Origin: Azospirillum canadense
Lineage (GTDB): Bacteria; Pseudomonadota; Alphaproteobacteria; Azospirillales; Azospirillaceae
Reading direction: 5' to 3'
Assembly (NCBI RefSeq): GCF_025961225.1
Contig: NZ_JAOQNG010000008.1
Span: forward strand, 1 to 64,000
Length of the DNA: 64,000 bases
Under the pieces are notes generated by a model. The model did not search any database, had not been told where the DNA came from, and saw only the letters and a program-made list of their open reading frames with translations. Of the stretch, positions 45,802-54,923 are shown one piece after another (position 1 is the first letter of the stretch; the number at the start of each line of letters is the position of its first letter). The translations under genes and the position numbers were made by a program.

Positions 45802-46413
45802 CTACTTAAATCGCCAAATATCAGAGACCTTGGGGCGCAAAGCGCGCAGCCACCGATCCGAATCCTCTCGGTTTGTTCGATGTGATCTGGCGATCGCACC
45901 GGCACACATGTCCGCCAGTTGCAGCAATGGATCTGCGGTGGAATCCTTGAACCGGACGGCGCGCAGCTTGCCAGGCCCCATCTCTCGCCGCAAACGTGTA
46001 TTAAGCTTATTGCGGAACTCTCGATCTCCAGAGCCGTCGATGATGACCTTAGCGTCCTGCAGAACGCCGCCATCGTGTGTCATCATCTGCGCCACAAAAA
46101 ACTCGTAAAACCGTTCCTTGTCGGCTCTGATCCGCGGAGAGTAGATGACGTTCTTCTCCACCACAATTGCGCGAACAGAAAACGGCAGGTTGCGGACGGC
46201 CTGGAAAAAGGCGTCCCTTCGCTCGTAATCACATTTATTGAACTTAAACTCCGGAGCACAGCGGAGGTCGATTAGCAGCTTCCGCATAGCGATCTCCGTC
46301 CTTTGCGCGTCCTCATCGGTCCGGAAGATGACCATTGCGGCCACAAACACCGGGGTCGATCCCTTCTCAGTCTTGAAGCCGGGATCACCACTTTCGTCAA
46401 TGAACACCAGCAT
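45802..46413 (-). CDS. DUF3800 family protein
   Basis: 203 residues from ATG 46413. MLVFIDESGDPGF opens the chain, then FVAAMVIFRTDED, EFKFNKCDYERRDAFFQAVR, AKVIIDGSGDREFRNKLN and ADPLLQLADMCAGAIARSH, the acidic signature positions of DUF3800, a predicted RNase H-fold nuclease family common on phages and defence islands. All family acidic residues (DESGD, DG, D of LADM) are present. Opposite strand to the tail genes, so lysogenic cargo. Confidence 0.93.
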   Translation of the reverse strand: MLVFIDESGDPGFKTEKGSTPVFVAAMVIFRTDEDAQRTEIAMRKLLIDLRCAPEFKFNKCDYERRDAFFQAVRNLPFSVRAIVVEKNVIYSPRIRADKERFYEFFVAQMMTHDGGVLQDAKVIIDGSGDREFRNKLNTRLRREMGPGKLRAVRFKDSTADPLLQLADMCAGAIARSHRTNREDSDRWLRALRPKVSDIWRFK

Positions 46414-46865
46414 GGCTCACAGTCCCGAAGAAAAAGCGCCGTGGGAGGTCTGTTGACCACGCGTTGAATGAAGACCGAGCGTTGCATCCCCGAACGGAGG
46501 TGCAAAAGCCGCGCATACTGGGCTTGCCATCTGGGCGCAGGCCTCACACGGCTCGCAATCCGCTTCTTTGGTCCTCTGAGTCATCCAGGCATCGGTGTTG
46601 TTGTGGTGGGTGGCAATCGCATTGCTGGGACTGTATGTTGGTGCGCATCCTAGTCCCATCATTTGGGGTAGGCAACCCCTCCAACCAGATATTGTATGCT
46701 TGACGACGGCCCATCTCCTAGATATGGCGCGCCGAGTACAACGTTCCCCGAGTGACAAGCCGTAGACCCCTTCGCGTCACTTTGTGCCCAGAGCGCGTCA
46801 ATGCACGGAAGTGGTCGGCGCACACCTCCAGGCGCGGCGGCCCGGCGTTAGCACCTCATATAGCG
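46414..46865. other. gene-poor stretch upstream of the DUF3800 gene
   Basis: About 450 bases of lower G+C. A leftward frame 46417-46584 (55 codons, with CEPCEACAQ) ends 3 bases before the DUF3800 start and might be a leader peptide, but it has no clear Shine-Dalgarno. Nothing else convincing. Confidence 0.35.
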
Positions 46866-47072
46866 ATGGGGGTCGAAACTGGTCATCTCCTGCTTTTGCA
46901 GGAAGTCGAGCGCAAGTTATTTGGTGGGAGTGAGTTCGTCGTTCATCACTCTTTTGCCCTGATCAGGATCCGCGGCATCCGCCATTCCAATGTCGGAGCC
47001 ATCATCAGCGCCTACGGCGCCAGATGGGATGCTAACCGCTCAATCTGGGAGAGGTCCTGGAGCGGCTCATAG
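46866..47072 (+). CDS. small protein with SYGARWDANRSIW module (tentative)
   Basis: 68 residues from ATG 46866. The C-terminal ALIRIRGIRHSNVGAIISAY-GARWDANRSIWE pattern (written in two parts) resembles the Gly-x-Trp-Asn/Asp-x-x-Lys/Arg-x-Trp modules of the DUF3560 protein and the large methyltransferase. Overlaps the end of the leftward HTH-methyltransferase gene by 61 bases. No good ribosome site, so it could be a gene fragment. Confidence 0.3.
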   Translation: MGVETGHLLLLQEVERKLFGGSEFVVHHSFALIRIRGIRHSNVGAIISAYGARWDANRSIWERSWSGS

Positions 47073-47944
47073 TCCACAGAGGCGATGGCCTTGATCGCTT
47101 CGCCCGCCGGGAGAGTCGCGGTGTCTACGGAAAGTGGTCGTGTGGCCACTTCGACGGGGCGGCCACTCGCCAGAGCGGCTTCGACCACCGCTTTCACCTC
47201 GCCCATACGTGGCCGATGGTCCGGTCGATAGACCAACGGGGCGCGATCAACCAATACAAGCCCGGCAGCGCCTTTGGTCAGTGCGCCAAGGCTGTGATTG
47301 TAGTTGCCTTTGCGGGCGTGCGGTGCCGTTCGGTCGCGGTTGACGGGGGTTATAAAAAGTCTGGCAGCTTGAAGATTCTCTTGATGCAAGAGTTCTTGCA
47401 GGAGTTGGGACGTAGCTGATGTCGTGTCGAGGTCTGGGCGCGCGAGATCGATCTCCCCGAGGCGTCCGGCCTCGACGCGGTTCCCCATGGCGCACGCATC
47501 AATAAGGACGAAGGGCGGGTTCCCGAGGATCACATCCCATTTCGGCTCTGCCCCCTGTTGTTCTTCGAAAAACTTCTGAGCGTGGAATAGCATCCCGCCC
47601 GATCCTGCTGCCGGATCGACGACAAGGTTTTGCTGGTCGTGCCCATGACCGGAAAAATGGAGGATATGGGAGATCACCTCGCGCGGGGTAAAAAACTGGC
47701 CAAATTTGGATGCCGCGGCCTTGCTCAGCCGAACGCCGGGCCCTTCACCATCGCCGTCTATAAAGCGGACGCCAGCATCTTCCAGGGCTCGCTGAAGTGC
47801 AACGAGAGTGCTGACCCGAGGAGCCGAAACGCCCCTTTCAATGTTGTTCAGAGTCGCCAGGGACACGCCAGCAGCGGCAGCCAAAGATGCCTGCTTCATG
47901 TTCAGCAACGCGCGCGCGGCACGGATCTGGGCAGCGGTGATCAT
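47012..47944 (-). CDS. XRE-HTH fused to HsdM-like N6-methyltransferase (shortened)
   Basis: 310 residues from ATG 47944. HTH at 1-60 (ARALLNMKQASLAAAAGVSL, ATLNNIERGVSAPRVSTLVA). A short linker with GVRLSK leads into GQFFTPREV (82-90), SAM motif I DPAAGSGG at 110-117 and catalytic NPPF at 142-145. In HsdM enzymes these two motifs are usually about 70-100 residues apart; here only 24, so the segment with motifs II-III is missing. The C-terminus is unlike HsdM target-recognition regions. It may be a regulator that kept SAM binding, or a decayed enzyme. Confidence 0.85.
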   Translation of the reverse strand: MITAAQIRAARALLNMKQASLAAAAGVSLATLNNIERGVSAPRVSTLVALQRALEDAGVRFIDGDGEGPGVRLSKAAASKFGQFFTPREVISHILHFSGHGHDQQNLVVDPAAGSGGMLFHAQKFFEEQQGAEPKWDVILGNPPFVLIDACAMGNRVEAGRLGEIDLARPDLDTTSATSQLLQELLHQENLQAARLFITPVNRDRTAPHARKGNYNHSLGALTKGAAGLVLVDRAPLVYRPDHRPRMGEVKAVVEAALASGRPVEVATRPLSVDTATLPAGEAIKAIASVDYEPLQDLSQIERLASHLAP

Positions 47945-47981
47945 GCCCTACTTATACACCAATCGAGGCCCTCACACGATC

Positions 47982-48038
47982 AAAATAGGTGCTACACGTA
48001 TTTTCTGGCTTGTGAGCGACCGAAAATAGGCGTTACAC
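47982..48038. promoter_or_regulatory. 16-bp direct repeats between HTH-methyltransferase and 48075
   Basis: AAAATAGGTGCTACAC (47982-47997) and AAAATAGGCGTTACAC (48023-48038), 41 bases apart, plus an inverted TATTTTC/GAAAATA. A rightward promoter TTGTGA-17-TTACAC (48010-48038) ends in the second copy, and a leftward -10 TATAAG (complement of 47951-47956) precedes ATG 47944. Likely operators for the HTH protein. Confidence 0.55.
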
Positions 48039-48074
48039 CTAGTCCCGTCGAATCGACGCCTAGGAGCGCACCCG

Positions 48075-48524
48075 ATGGATTGCGATGGATGTAACTGGCG
48101 CAGAGCAGCAGTATATTGGCAGACTGCGGCCCCCGTGGTCGGGACTGGAGCACTCAGCCATGACGCCGTTGCCATGTCCGCGCACCCGGACGCAAGGCTA
48201 TTCGCGGCATGGTCTGGCTACGTAGAAGCCTCTAATGCCATTGGCGCTGGCGTAAACTTCAATGGATTGAGCGACGAGGAGCTCGAACCGCAGGTTCGCG
48301 TGGCGCGGGGCTATGGCGAGGTTATCGAAAACACACCAGCGAAAACGCCCAGGGGAATGGCGTTGAAGCTCCGGTATCGATTCGCCGTGAACTGCCTCAG
48401 CATCGCCGCGTTCAACGCTGCGGTCCACGGGGCGGACATGCACGAGGAGTTCCTGTCGGATCCAGCTGATGAGATGTTGTGGCGCATGATCGGCGAAGCC
48501 GAGCGCATGGACGCTGTGACTTGA
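48075..48524 (+). CDS. hypothetical helical protein
   Basis: 149 residues from ATG 48075, eight bases after GGAG; ATG 48174 is an alternative that would start at SAHPDARLFAAWSGYVEASN, where similarity to small alphaproteobacterial proteins begins. PAKTPRGMALKLRYRFAVNC is the recognisable core. Divergent from the HTH-methyltransferase with shared operators, so probably part of the same cargo unit. Function unknown. Confidence 0.68.
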   Translation: MDCDGCNWRRAAVYWQTAAPVVGTGALSHDAVAMSAHPDARLFAAWSGYVEASNAIGAGVNFNGLSDEELEPQVRVARGYGEVIENTPAKTPRGMALKLRYRFAVNCLSIAAFNAAVHGADMHEEFLSDPADEMLWRMIGEAERMDAVT

Positions 48525-48584
48525 CCTTGCCGGCAACGAAGAGCGCGCCCCTCAATTGACAGCCTTGTGACACTCACCTTGAGC

Positions 48585-48631
48585 GTGACAGGCGGAGCGG
48601 GGCATGGTACATAGGTTATGGTGGCGCTTCG
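48585..48631 (+). promoter_or_regulatory. candidate late promoter before the tape measure gene
   Basis: -35 GTGACA 48585-48590, 17-base spacer, -10 TACATA 48608-48613, then GGTTATGGTGGCGCTTCG (48614-48631). Same layout as the sites at 28597, 31510 and 41406. Restores rightward transcription after the leftward cargo. Confidence 0.55.
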
Positions 48632-48904
48632 GGTGTCCGCGTGGCTTCCGCACTCATCATTTGAGCGACTCTTAGCATCGCCGGAATCCGTCTGTGCTGT
48701 GTTGATAACCGCGCGACACGCACGTTTTGGTCGTGTCAGCCGACATGCCAACACTTTCGACCACCGCTGTCCCGACGAAAAGCAGCATCGCAGCCAACAC
48801 GACACCCAAGCAATTCTAACGACGCCAGCCAAAATAACCTCTTGGTAGAGGAGGGCATGGTGGCTCGCGTTTTGTGATCTATCGGATTTTGAGTGAGTGT
48901 CCCT

Positions 48905-48935
48905 AGGGCGCCCGGCATGCCGTGCGCCCTTCTCG
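48905..48935 (+). terminator. leader hairpin before the tape measure gene
   Basis: AGGGCGC (48905-48911) pairs with GCGCCCT (48924-48930), with inner CGGC/GCCG, followed by TCTCG. GGAG of the tape measure ribosome site comes right after. Confidence 0.55.
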
Positions 48936-48951
48936 TATTCGGAGCGCGCCC

Positions 48952-51900
48952 ATGGCCATTGAATCTCGCCTTCTCGATCTTACGGTGTCGTCCGAAGGCG
49001 TGCGGGCGGGTGTTGCTCAGGCGCAATCGCTTCTCGCCTCACTCACGTCTGATCTGGGCAAGGCGCAGGTCGCAGCTGCCGAGACGAACATTAAGGTTCG
49101 GGATGCCGGTGTCGGCATCGGGCGCGCGTTTGCCAGCGTCACGAAGGACCTGCTCCCCGCCGCTGATGGGTTGACGAAGATCGCCCGCCAGATCGATGCC
49201 GTCGGTCAGGCTCAGACGCGTGGCGCGGCGAGCCACAAGCAAGCGGCCGACATGATCAACCGGCTGACGGGAAGCCTGTCCGAGGCTGAGCGTGAGGTGG
49301 TAGGCCTCATCCAAGCGTCCGGGCAAACGGAAAGGGCGCTTGAGTCCTCGTTCAAGAAGGGGACGCTGTCCGCTGCCGATTACAAGGCGAAGGTGCTGGA
49401 GGCGCGTGAAGCAACCTACCAGCAGGTCGCCGCGCTCCAGGACGTGATCGACGCCCAAGAGCGATCCGCAAAAGCGGCCGCGGGCCTCGACGCCCTGCGC
49501 CGGCAGTACGATGCGACCTACGCCGAGATCCGCCGCTACGGCGAGGCGATGACAAGCGCGAAGGCGGTTCTGGACGCCGTCAACGCTTCGGAAAACGAGC
49601 GCGCCCGCATCCTGAAGTCCGTCTCGGACGCCTATGATCCTGCGATCAAGGCCTCCAATGCCCGCGCCGCCGCCTTGCAGAAGGAGCAGGAGGCCCAGGC
49701 TGCCCTCATGGCCTCGTATCGGGAGCAGGCGGCTCTTGCCCGGTCCCAGACCGAAGGCCAAGCGATGTGGAACACCTACGCCGGGGTTCAGGCTGCGCCG
49801 ACCGGTTCTGCAGCGGTTTCGGCCGCGGTCTTCCAGGAAGCCGCCGCCGCTGAAAAAGCGGCGATTGCGCGGAGCTTGCGACGCGACGCAATCGACGCTG
49901 AGACGCGCGCGATGGAGCAGCAGGCTAAAGTCGACGCTGCCGCCGCGCTGCGGGAAGAGGCGCAGGCCCTAGACGCCCTGAAAGCGCGCGTTGACCCAGC
50001 TGCCGCAGCGCTCCGGCGTCTCGACGAGGATAAGGCCAAGCTCGACGCCGCCTTCGCGGCCGGGAAATTGACCGGTGGAAAAGCAGAATACGATGACCTC
50101 ACGGCCGCGATCAGTCGCAATCGGGCGATGATCGAGGCCTCGACGGTCAGTCAAAAAGGGATGACCAATGCCCTTGGTCTGACACGAGCGCAGATGGCGG
50201 CGCTGTCGCCACAGATCAACGACATCGTGTCCGGCCTCATCATGGGCCAGCCGCCCATGATGATCTTTGCGCAACAATCCGGCCAGGTCGTCCAGGCTCT
50301 ACAAGCCGGCGGCGCCGAGATGCCGGCATTCGCCGCCGGCACGTTGGCCATCGCCGCTGGGTTCGCCGCTCTTGCGGCGGGATACGCGGGCGTCATCTAC
50401 GCAGTCCACAGCTATCGTTCCGAGGTCAAGGAGGTGGAGCGCGTCAACGCGCTTGTCGGTCAGTCGGTCGGCATGACGACGTCGGGGCTGCTGAAACAGG
50501 CTGAAGGAATCGGCAACGCCGCGGGCATTTCCACGGCGAGCGCCCGAGCTATCCAGAACGCCTACCTCGGGACGGGAAAAATCGGGGGCACAGTCCTCAC
50601 GGAGTTGGCAGCCACCACCAGAGGCTGGGCACTGGCAACCGGCCAGGATCTGGACGCCGCCCGCGATGATCTAGCCAGGTTGTTTGCCGACCCGACGCGG
50701 GCTGTTGACGAACTGACGGCGAAGTATGGGGCGTTCGATGATGCCCAGCGGCAACTGATAAAAAACTACCAGGCTCAAGGCAATCTGGAACGTGCTCAAG
50801 CCCTTCTCCTCCAGGGGATTGAGGATCGAGCCAAAGGCGCGGCCGAGCGCATGTCGGCTCTCGGAAAGGCATGGGAGTGGATCAAGAAGCAGGCTAACGA
50901 TGGAGTCGAATGGGTCGGCGAAAACGCCGGAGAACCGTCTCGGCAGAAGCGCATCGAAATGCTGCAACTGCGCCAGACCAACGGCATCTATCTGACGAGT
51001 GGCCTGCGTCAGGATGATGCGGATGAGTTGGCCGCGCTCCAGCAGCTTGAACAGGATGACGCGATCCAGGCATGGGCAAGCAAGGTTCGCGCCGAGTTCG
51101 TTCGCCTGTCGAATGCTACCGGTGATTTCGCGAGGTCCATCGACCCGGCTCTTGCTGCGTCCACGAACCTGACCAACGCTGAAAAGCTACTCGACAAGGC
51201 TGTTTCGGAAAACGTCATCACTCGTGGAGAAGCGTCGCGCCTGATGGGTTTGTACCGGGAGCAGCTGAGTTCGGCGGCCGGGGCTATGGCGGATCTCCAG
51301 CGTCAAGCCGCCGCCTTTAACGCCCCCGCCGGCTTCGAGCGACGTTTTGCGCAAGTGGTGAACCAAGCCTCGAATAACGGGAAGGAGCCACTACCGGCAA
51401 CCGGCCCGACCAGCGCAACAGAACTACGCAGCGGCTTGGTCGATGTGGCTGTTGGCGAGGTGCGCGATCAGGTGGCACTGGTCCAGCGTCAGGCGACCGC
51501 GCAGCAGCTTCTGGCCGGGGCGATCACCGACACCGCGCGGGCCCAGGCCCAGGCGCGCGGGCAGTTTGCCGAGGTGATCGCCCAGTACCCCGATCTCGAC
51601 GCGAAAACCGCGTCAGCTGCCCTTACCACCAAAAACTTCGGCGTGTTCTTGAAGACCCTGCCGCAGCCGTTGCAGGATCTTTGGAAGCAGATGAACGCGA
51701 GCGCGGAAGCCCAGGTCGCGGGTAGCATCAATCAGGCGACCGTCCAGATGCGGTTGCAGTCCGAGGCCGCCGACCGTCTGGCCGAGGCTGCGGGGAAGGG
51801 CGAAGCGGCGCAGAGGCGCGCGAACATCGAAAACCAAGTGGCGGCGGCCTCGCTCCATGGCCTCGCCGGAGCCACGCGCGCCGCGCTGGAGGCGCAGGAA

Positions 51901-53106
51901 GCCGCCGCACGCCGCCAAATCCACGCGGATTTCGCAGCCCAGATCAACCTCGACGTAGCTGCGAACCAGCGCCTTGTCACTGGCATGCAGCAAGGTGTTG
52001 CCGCTTGGCGGTCCGCCGAGATCTACAATAAGGCGGTGGCCCAGGCTATGCGGGAAGTCCCGCCAGAATACGATGCGGCGGGCAATGCAACTGGTCGGTT
52101 TTCGAAGGCGATTGCGGACAATGTCGCGAAGTTGAAAGAGCAACAAAGCGCAGCCGATGGGGTCAACCTTTCCACCTATACCCAGCAGGTCGAAAGCCAA
52201 GGCCGCAAGCTGGCGCTCGACCGCAGTCTAATCGGGGCAACGCCGGAGCAGGAGGCTGTGGCCCGGGCGCGGTTCGAGGCCGACGAGTGGCTCCGGTCGC
52301 AAAAACTTTCCTACGCGTCGCTCAACGACGACCAAAAGCGGCAATACGACAACATTCTGAAGATCGCTGAGGCCAACGCGAAGGCGGGCGTCGAGATTCA
52401 GCGATGGACGCAGTACGGCGAGGTCTTCACCAACGCCTTCGACCGCGTGGGCGATGCTCTGACCCAAGCCTTCACCCAGGGTGGCGCCTCGGCCGTGAGC
52501 TTCCGCTCGGTGGTGTCGGGCGTCCTGGCCAGCATTGCCACAGATCTGCTGAAAATCACCGCCATCACGCCGTTCAAGAACTGGGCGCTCGGCGGCATCA
52601 GCAGCCTGCTCGGCTTTGCCACGGGAAGCGCCGGTGGCGCCGACCCGCTTGCCGGCTGGCAGTCCTCGGCACAGGCCGCCGGTGACGCCGTGATGCAGCT
52701 TTATGCCCCGACCCGCCACACCGGCGGCTTGGTGGACATGTCCGGCGCGGGACGGTGGGTGAATTCTGCCGTCTTCGATGGTGCTCGCCGCTACCACACC
52801 GGCGGTGTTGCCGGTCTCGCCCCTGACGAGGTGCCGGCCATCCTGCGGCGCGACGAGGAGGTCATCACCGAAAGCGACCCGCGGCACCGGTTCAACAGTG
52901 GGGTCCGCGCCCCGGCCAACGAGAACTCCGGCAGCGTCACGATCAATATGCCGATCACCGTCAACGGTTCGGCTGGCTCCCAGGAGCAAAACGCCGACCT
53001 CGCCAAGCAGATCGGTCGTGAGGTGCAGAGCCAGGTGGACGCGCGTGTCCTCGCGGTGCTCCGTCAGCAGTCCCGCAACGGCGGCATGCTCAGCCCAGCG
53101 GCATAA
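48952..53106 (+). CDS. tail tape measure protein
   Basis: 1384 residues from ATG 48952. Long helical, Ala/Gln-rich chain with a hydrophobic segment near 460 (GTLAIAAGFAALAAGYAGVI), the lambda-type LTRAQMAALSPQINDIVSGL motif followed by GQPPMMIFAQQSGQVVQAL, and a C-terminal GGLVDMSGAGRWVNSAVF with HTGGVAGLAPDEVPAILRRD. Sets tail length and is ejected with DNA. Its size suggests a tail of roughly lambda type or longer. Confidence 0.96.
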   Translation: MAIESRLLDLTVSSEGVRAGVAQAQSLLASLTSDLGKAQVAAAETNIKVRDAGVGIGRAFASVTKDLLPAADGLTKIARQIDAVGQAQTRGAASHKQAADMINRLTGSLSEAEREVVGLIQASGQTERALESSFKKGTLSAADYKAKVLEAREATYQQVAALQDVIDAQERSAKAAAGLDALRRQYDATYAEIRRYGEAMTSAKAVLDAVNASENERARILKSVSDAYDPAIKASNARAAALQKEQEAQAALMASYREQAALARSQTEGQAMWNTYAGVQAAPTGSAAVSAAVFQEAAAAEKAAIARSLRRDAIDAETRAMEQQAKVDAAAALREEAQALDALKARVDPAAAALRRLDEDKAKLDAAFAAGKLTGGKAEYDDLTAAISRNRAMIEASTVSQKGMTNALGLTRAQMAALSPQINDIVSGLIMGQPPMMIFAQQSGQVVQALQAGGAEMPAFAAGTLAIAAGFAALAAGYAGVIYAVHSYRSEVKEVERVNALVGQSVGMTTSGLLKQAEGIGNAAGISTASARAIQNAYLGTGKIGGTVLTELAATTRGWALATGQDLDAARDDLARLFADPTRAVDELTAKYGAFDDAQRQLIKNYQAQGNLERAQALLLQGIEDRAKGAAERMSALGKAWEWIKKQANDGVEWVGENAGEPSRQKRIEMLQLRQTNGIYLTSGLRQDDADELAALQQLEQDDAIQAWASKVRAEFVRLSNATGDFARSIDPALAASTNLTNAEKLLDKAVSENVITRGEASRLMGLYREQLSSAAGAMADLQRQAAAFNAPAGFERRFAQVVNQASNNGKEPLPATGPTSATELRSGLVDVAVGEVRDQVALVQRQATAQQLLAGAITDTARAQAQARGQFAEVIAQYPDLDAKTASAALTTKNFGVFLKTLPQPLQDLWKQMNASAEAQVAGSINQATVQMRLQSEAADRLAEAAGKGEAAQRRANIENQVAAASLHGLAGATRAALEAQEAAARRQIHADFAAQINLDVAANQRLVTGMQQGVAAWRSAEIYNKAVAQAMREVPPEYDAAGNATGRFSKAIADNVAKLKEQQSAADGVNLSTYTQQVESQGRKLALDRSLIGATPEQEAVARARFEADEWLRSQKLSYASLNDDQKRQYDNILKIAEANAKAGVEIQRWTQYGEVFTNAFDRVGDALTQAFTQGGASAVSFRSVVSGVLASIATDLLKITAITPFKNWALGGISSLLGFATGSAGGADPLAGWQSSAQAAGDAVMQLYAPTRHTGGLVDMSGAGRWVNSAVFDGARRYHTGGVAGLAPDEVPAILRRDEEVITESDPRHRFNSGVRAPANENSGSVTINMPITVNGSAGSQEQNADLAKQIGREVQSQVDARVLAVLRQQSRNGGMLSPAA

Positions 53107-53117
53107 GGGACGGAGCC

Positions 53118-53474
53118 ATGCCCCTTCAGACCTTCTCTCCTCCGCGGGCTCCAAGCTTTCAGAGCCAGAAGTCCGTTCAGCCGCGCATCCTGAAGGCGTC
53201 GTTCGGCGACGGCTACACCCAGCGGACTGCGGACGGCCTCAACACGATGCCGCAGTCGTGGGATCTCCGGTGGGACGCCCTACGCGCGACGGATGCGGAC
53301 GCGATCGAGGCCTTCTTCGTCGCGACCGGTGGCTACAAAGCGTTCTGGTGGACGCCGTTCGACCAAGGCAGCCCGCAACCGCTGAAGTTCATCGTCGAGA
53401 GCTGGACGAAAGCGCCCGTCGGCACACGGGTCTATTCGGTCAGCGCGAAGCTCACCCAAGTCTTCGACCTCTAA
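53118..53474 (+). CDS. minor tail protein (gpM family)
   Basis: 118 residues. SVQPRILKASFGDGYTQRTA, SWDLRWDALRATDADAIEAF and GGYKAFWWTPFDQGSPQPLK with a final KLTQVFDL are the gpM landmarks. Part of the tail tip complex; lies in lambda order M-L-K-I-J. Confidence 0.95.
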   Translation: MPLQTFSPPRAPSFQSQKSVQPRILKASFGDGYTQRTADGLNTMPQSWDLRWDALRATDADAIEAFFVATGGYKAFWWTPFDQGSPQPLKFIVESWTKAPVGTRVYSVSAKLTQVFDL

Positions 53475-53484
53475 GGCCCCCGAC

Positions 53485-54228
53485 ATGACAACACCGACCC
53501 TGCCGCCGGCTCTTGCAGCCGAGGCGCACTCCGACGCGCCCGATCCCATCGTCACGCTGTATGACCTCGACACTGCTGTCTATGGCGGCGGCACCTACCA
53601 TTTCACGGACAACTCCGGCAATGGTGCCCCGATCAAGTGGCGCGGCAACGACTATCAGCCCTTCGACCTGGAGTCCGAGGGATGGGAATGGTCCGGACGC
53701 GGCCCGCTTCCGACACCGCGCCTGCGCCTGACCAACGCCAACATGCTGCTGTCATCGCTGATCGCCACGTACGATGACCTGATTGGCTGCCGGGTGACGC
53801 GGTGGCGGACCATGGCTCGCTTCCTCGACACCGGCGCGACACCGAGTCCTGGCGATCATTTCCCGCCAGACGTGTACGTCATCGAACGCAAGGCCGTGCA
53901 GACCAAGCAGGTTGTCGAGTTCGAGTTGTCGGCTGCGCTCGACCAGCAGGGGCGCATGCTGCCGGGGCGCCAAGTCATCCGGGATAGCTGCACGCACACT
54001 TATCGGCGCTGGAACAGTCTGACCGGCGGTTTCGACTACAGTAAGGCAAGCTGCCCCTTCGCCGAGACCGGCGCCGGCTGCTACTTCGACCGCCTTGGCA
54101 ACCCCGTGACCGACCCGAGCCAGGACGTCTGCGGCAAGCGGCTGAGCGACTGTCGGCTGCGCTTCAACCGCTACGGCTTCCTGTTCACCCGCGCCTTCCC
54201 CGGCGCCGGACGCGTGAGGGGCTCATGA
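53485..54228 (+). CDS. minor tail protein (gpL family, Fe-S type)
   Basis: 247 residues. DPIVTLYDLDTAVYGGGTYH, LPTPRLRLTNANMLLSSL, then the C-terminal cysteine set RDSC, ASCPF, AGCYF, DVCGKRLSDC. Lambda gpL carries an iron-sulfur cluster bound by such cysteines, so this one probably does too. Tail-tip protein; overlaps gpK by 4 bases. Confidence 0.95.
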   Translation: MTTPTLPPALAAEAHSDAPDPIVTLYDLDTAVYGGGTYHFTDNSGNGAPIKWRGNDYQPFDLESEGWEWSGRGPLPTPRLRLTNANMLLSSLIATYDDLIGCRVTRWRTMARFLDTGATPSPGDHFPPDVYVIERKAVQTKQVVEFELSAALDQQGRMLPGRQVIRDSCTHTYRRWNSLTGGFDYSKASCPFAETGAGCYFDRLGNPVTDPSQDVCGKRLSDCRLRFNRYGFLFTRAFPGAGRVRGS

Positions 54229-54923
54229 TCCTCGACCCCGCTGTCATTTCCGCGGCCAAGGCGCACGCCGTCGCCGAGCACCCGCGCGAGAGCTGCGGCC
54301 TGGTCACAGCCGCCGGTTACGTGCCGTGCCGCAACGTGCACCCCGATCCGCTCGACCACTTCGAGATCGCGCCGGAGGAGTTGCTACGCGACGACGTCCG
54401 CGCCGTCCTGCACTCCCACATCGCGGAGCGACACGACCCCTGGCCGAGCCAGGGCGACATGGGGCAGCAGATCGCGATGGACGTGCCGTGGGGCATCATC
54501 GTGACCGACGGCGTCGGGGCGCTGGATCCGATCCTGTGGGGCGACTTCCTGCTCGACACGCCACTGGTCGGCCGCCCCTTTGTGCACGGCGTCACCGACT
54601 GCTACGCGCTGATCCGCGCCTACTACCATCAGGAGCGCGGCGTCACCCTGCCCGACCATGCCCGGACTTACGAATGGTGGACGGCGGGCGAGAACCACTA
54701 CCTCGACCATTTCGCCCGTCACGGCTTCCGCGTCATCGATGCCGGGGAGGCGCGGCCGGGCGATGGCTTCCTTGCCCAGGTCCTGAGCCCGGTGCCGAAC
54801 CACGCCGGCGTGCTGATCGAGGACGGCCTGGTGCTTCACCACCTCGACCGCCGCCTGTCGCGCCGCGAACCCGCCTTTCCGTGGAAGCGGCACATCACCC
54901 ACTGGATGAGGCTTGAGGCATGA
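54225..54923 (+). CDS. tail tip protein with JAB and NlpC/P60 domains (gpK family)
   Basis: 232 residues. JAB/MPN domain: Glu 22, His 63 and His 65 in VLHSHIAERH, Ser 75 and Asp 78 in PSQGD, forming the zinc site. NlpC/P60 domain: Cys 126 in GVTDCYALIRAYY and His 193 in PNHAGVLIED. Lambda gpK has the same pair; the domains process tail protein and cut peptidoglycan at entry. All catalytic positions are present. Confidence 0.95.
   Translation: MILDPAVISAAKAHAVAEHPRESCGLVTAAGYVPCRNVHPDPLDHFEIAPEELLRDDVRAVLHSHIAERHDPWPSQGDMGQQIAMDVPWGIIVTDGVGALDPILWGDFLLDTPLVGRPFVHGVTDCYALIRAYYHQERGVTLPDHARTYEWWTAGENHYLDHFARHGFRVIDAGEARPGDGFLAQVLSPVPNHAGVLIEDGLVLHHLDRRLSRREPAFPWKRHITHWMRLEA

Larger units (their letters stand above)
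48525..48951. other. gap before the tape measure gene
   Basis: 427 bases with no credible gene. It contains the promoter-like site at 48585-48631, a small CCTCT/AGAGG hairpin at 48838-48851 and the terminator-like hairpin at 48905-48930. A 76-codon frame from 48618 begins inside the promoter motif and has no ribosome site. Confidence 0.5.

Noticed and set aside
48618..48848. 76-codon frame starting in the promoter at 48608
   Set aside because: The ATG is part of the conserved TATGGTG promoter element; there is no Shine-Dalgarno and the product has no protein-like pattern.
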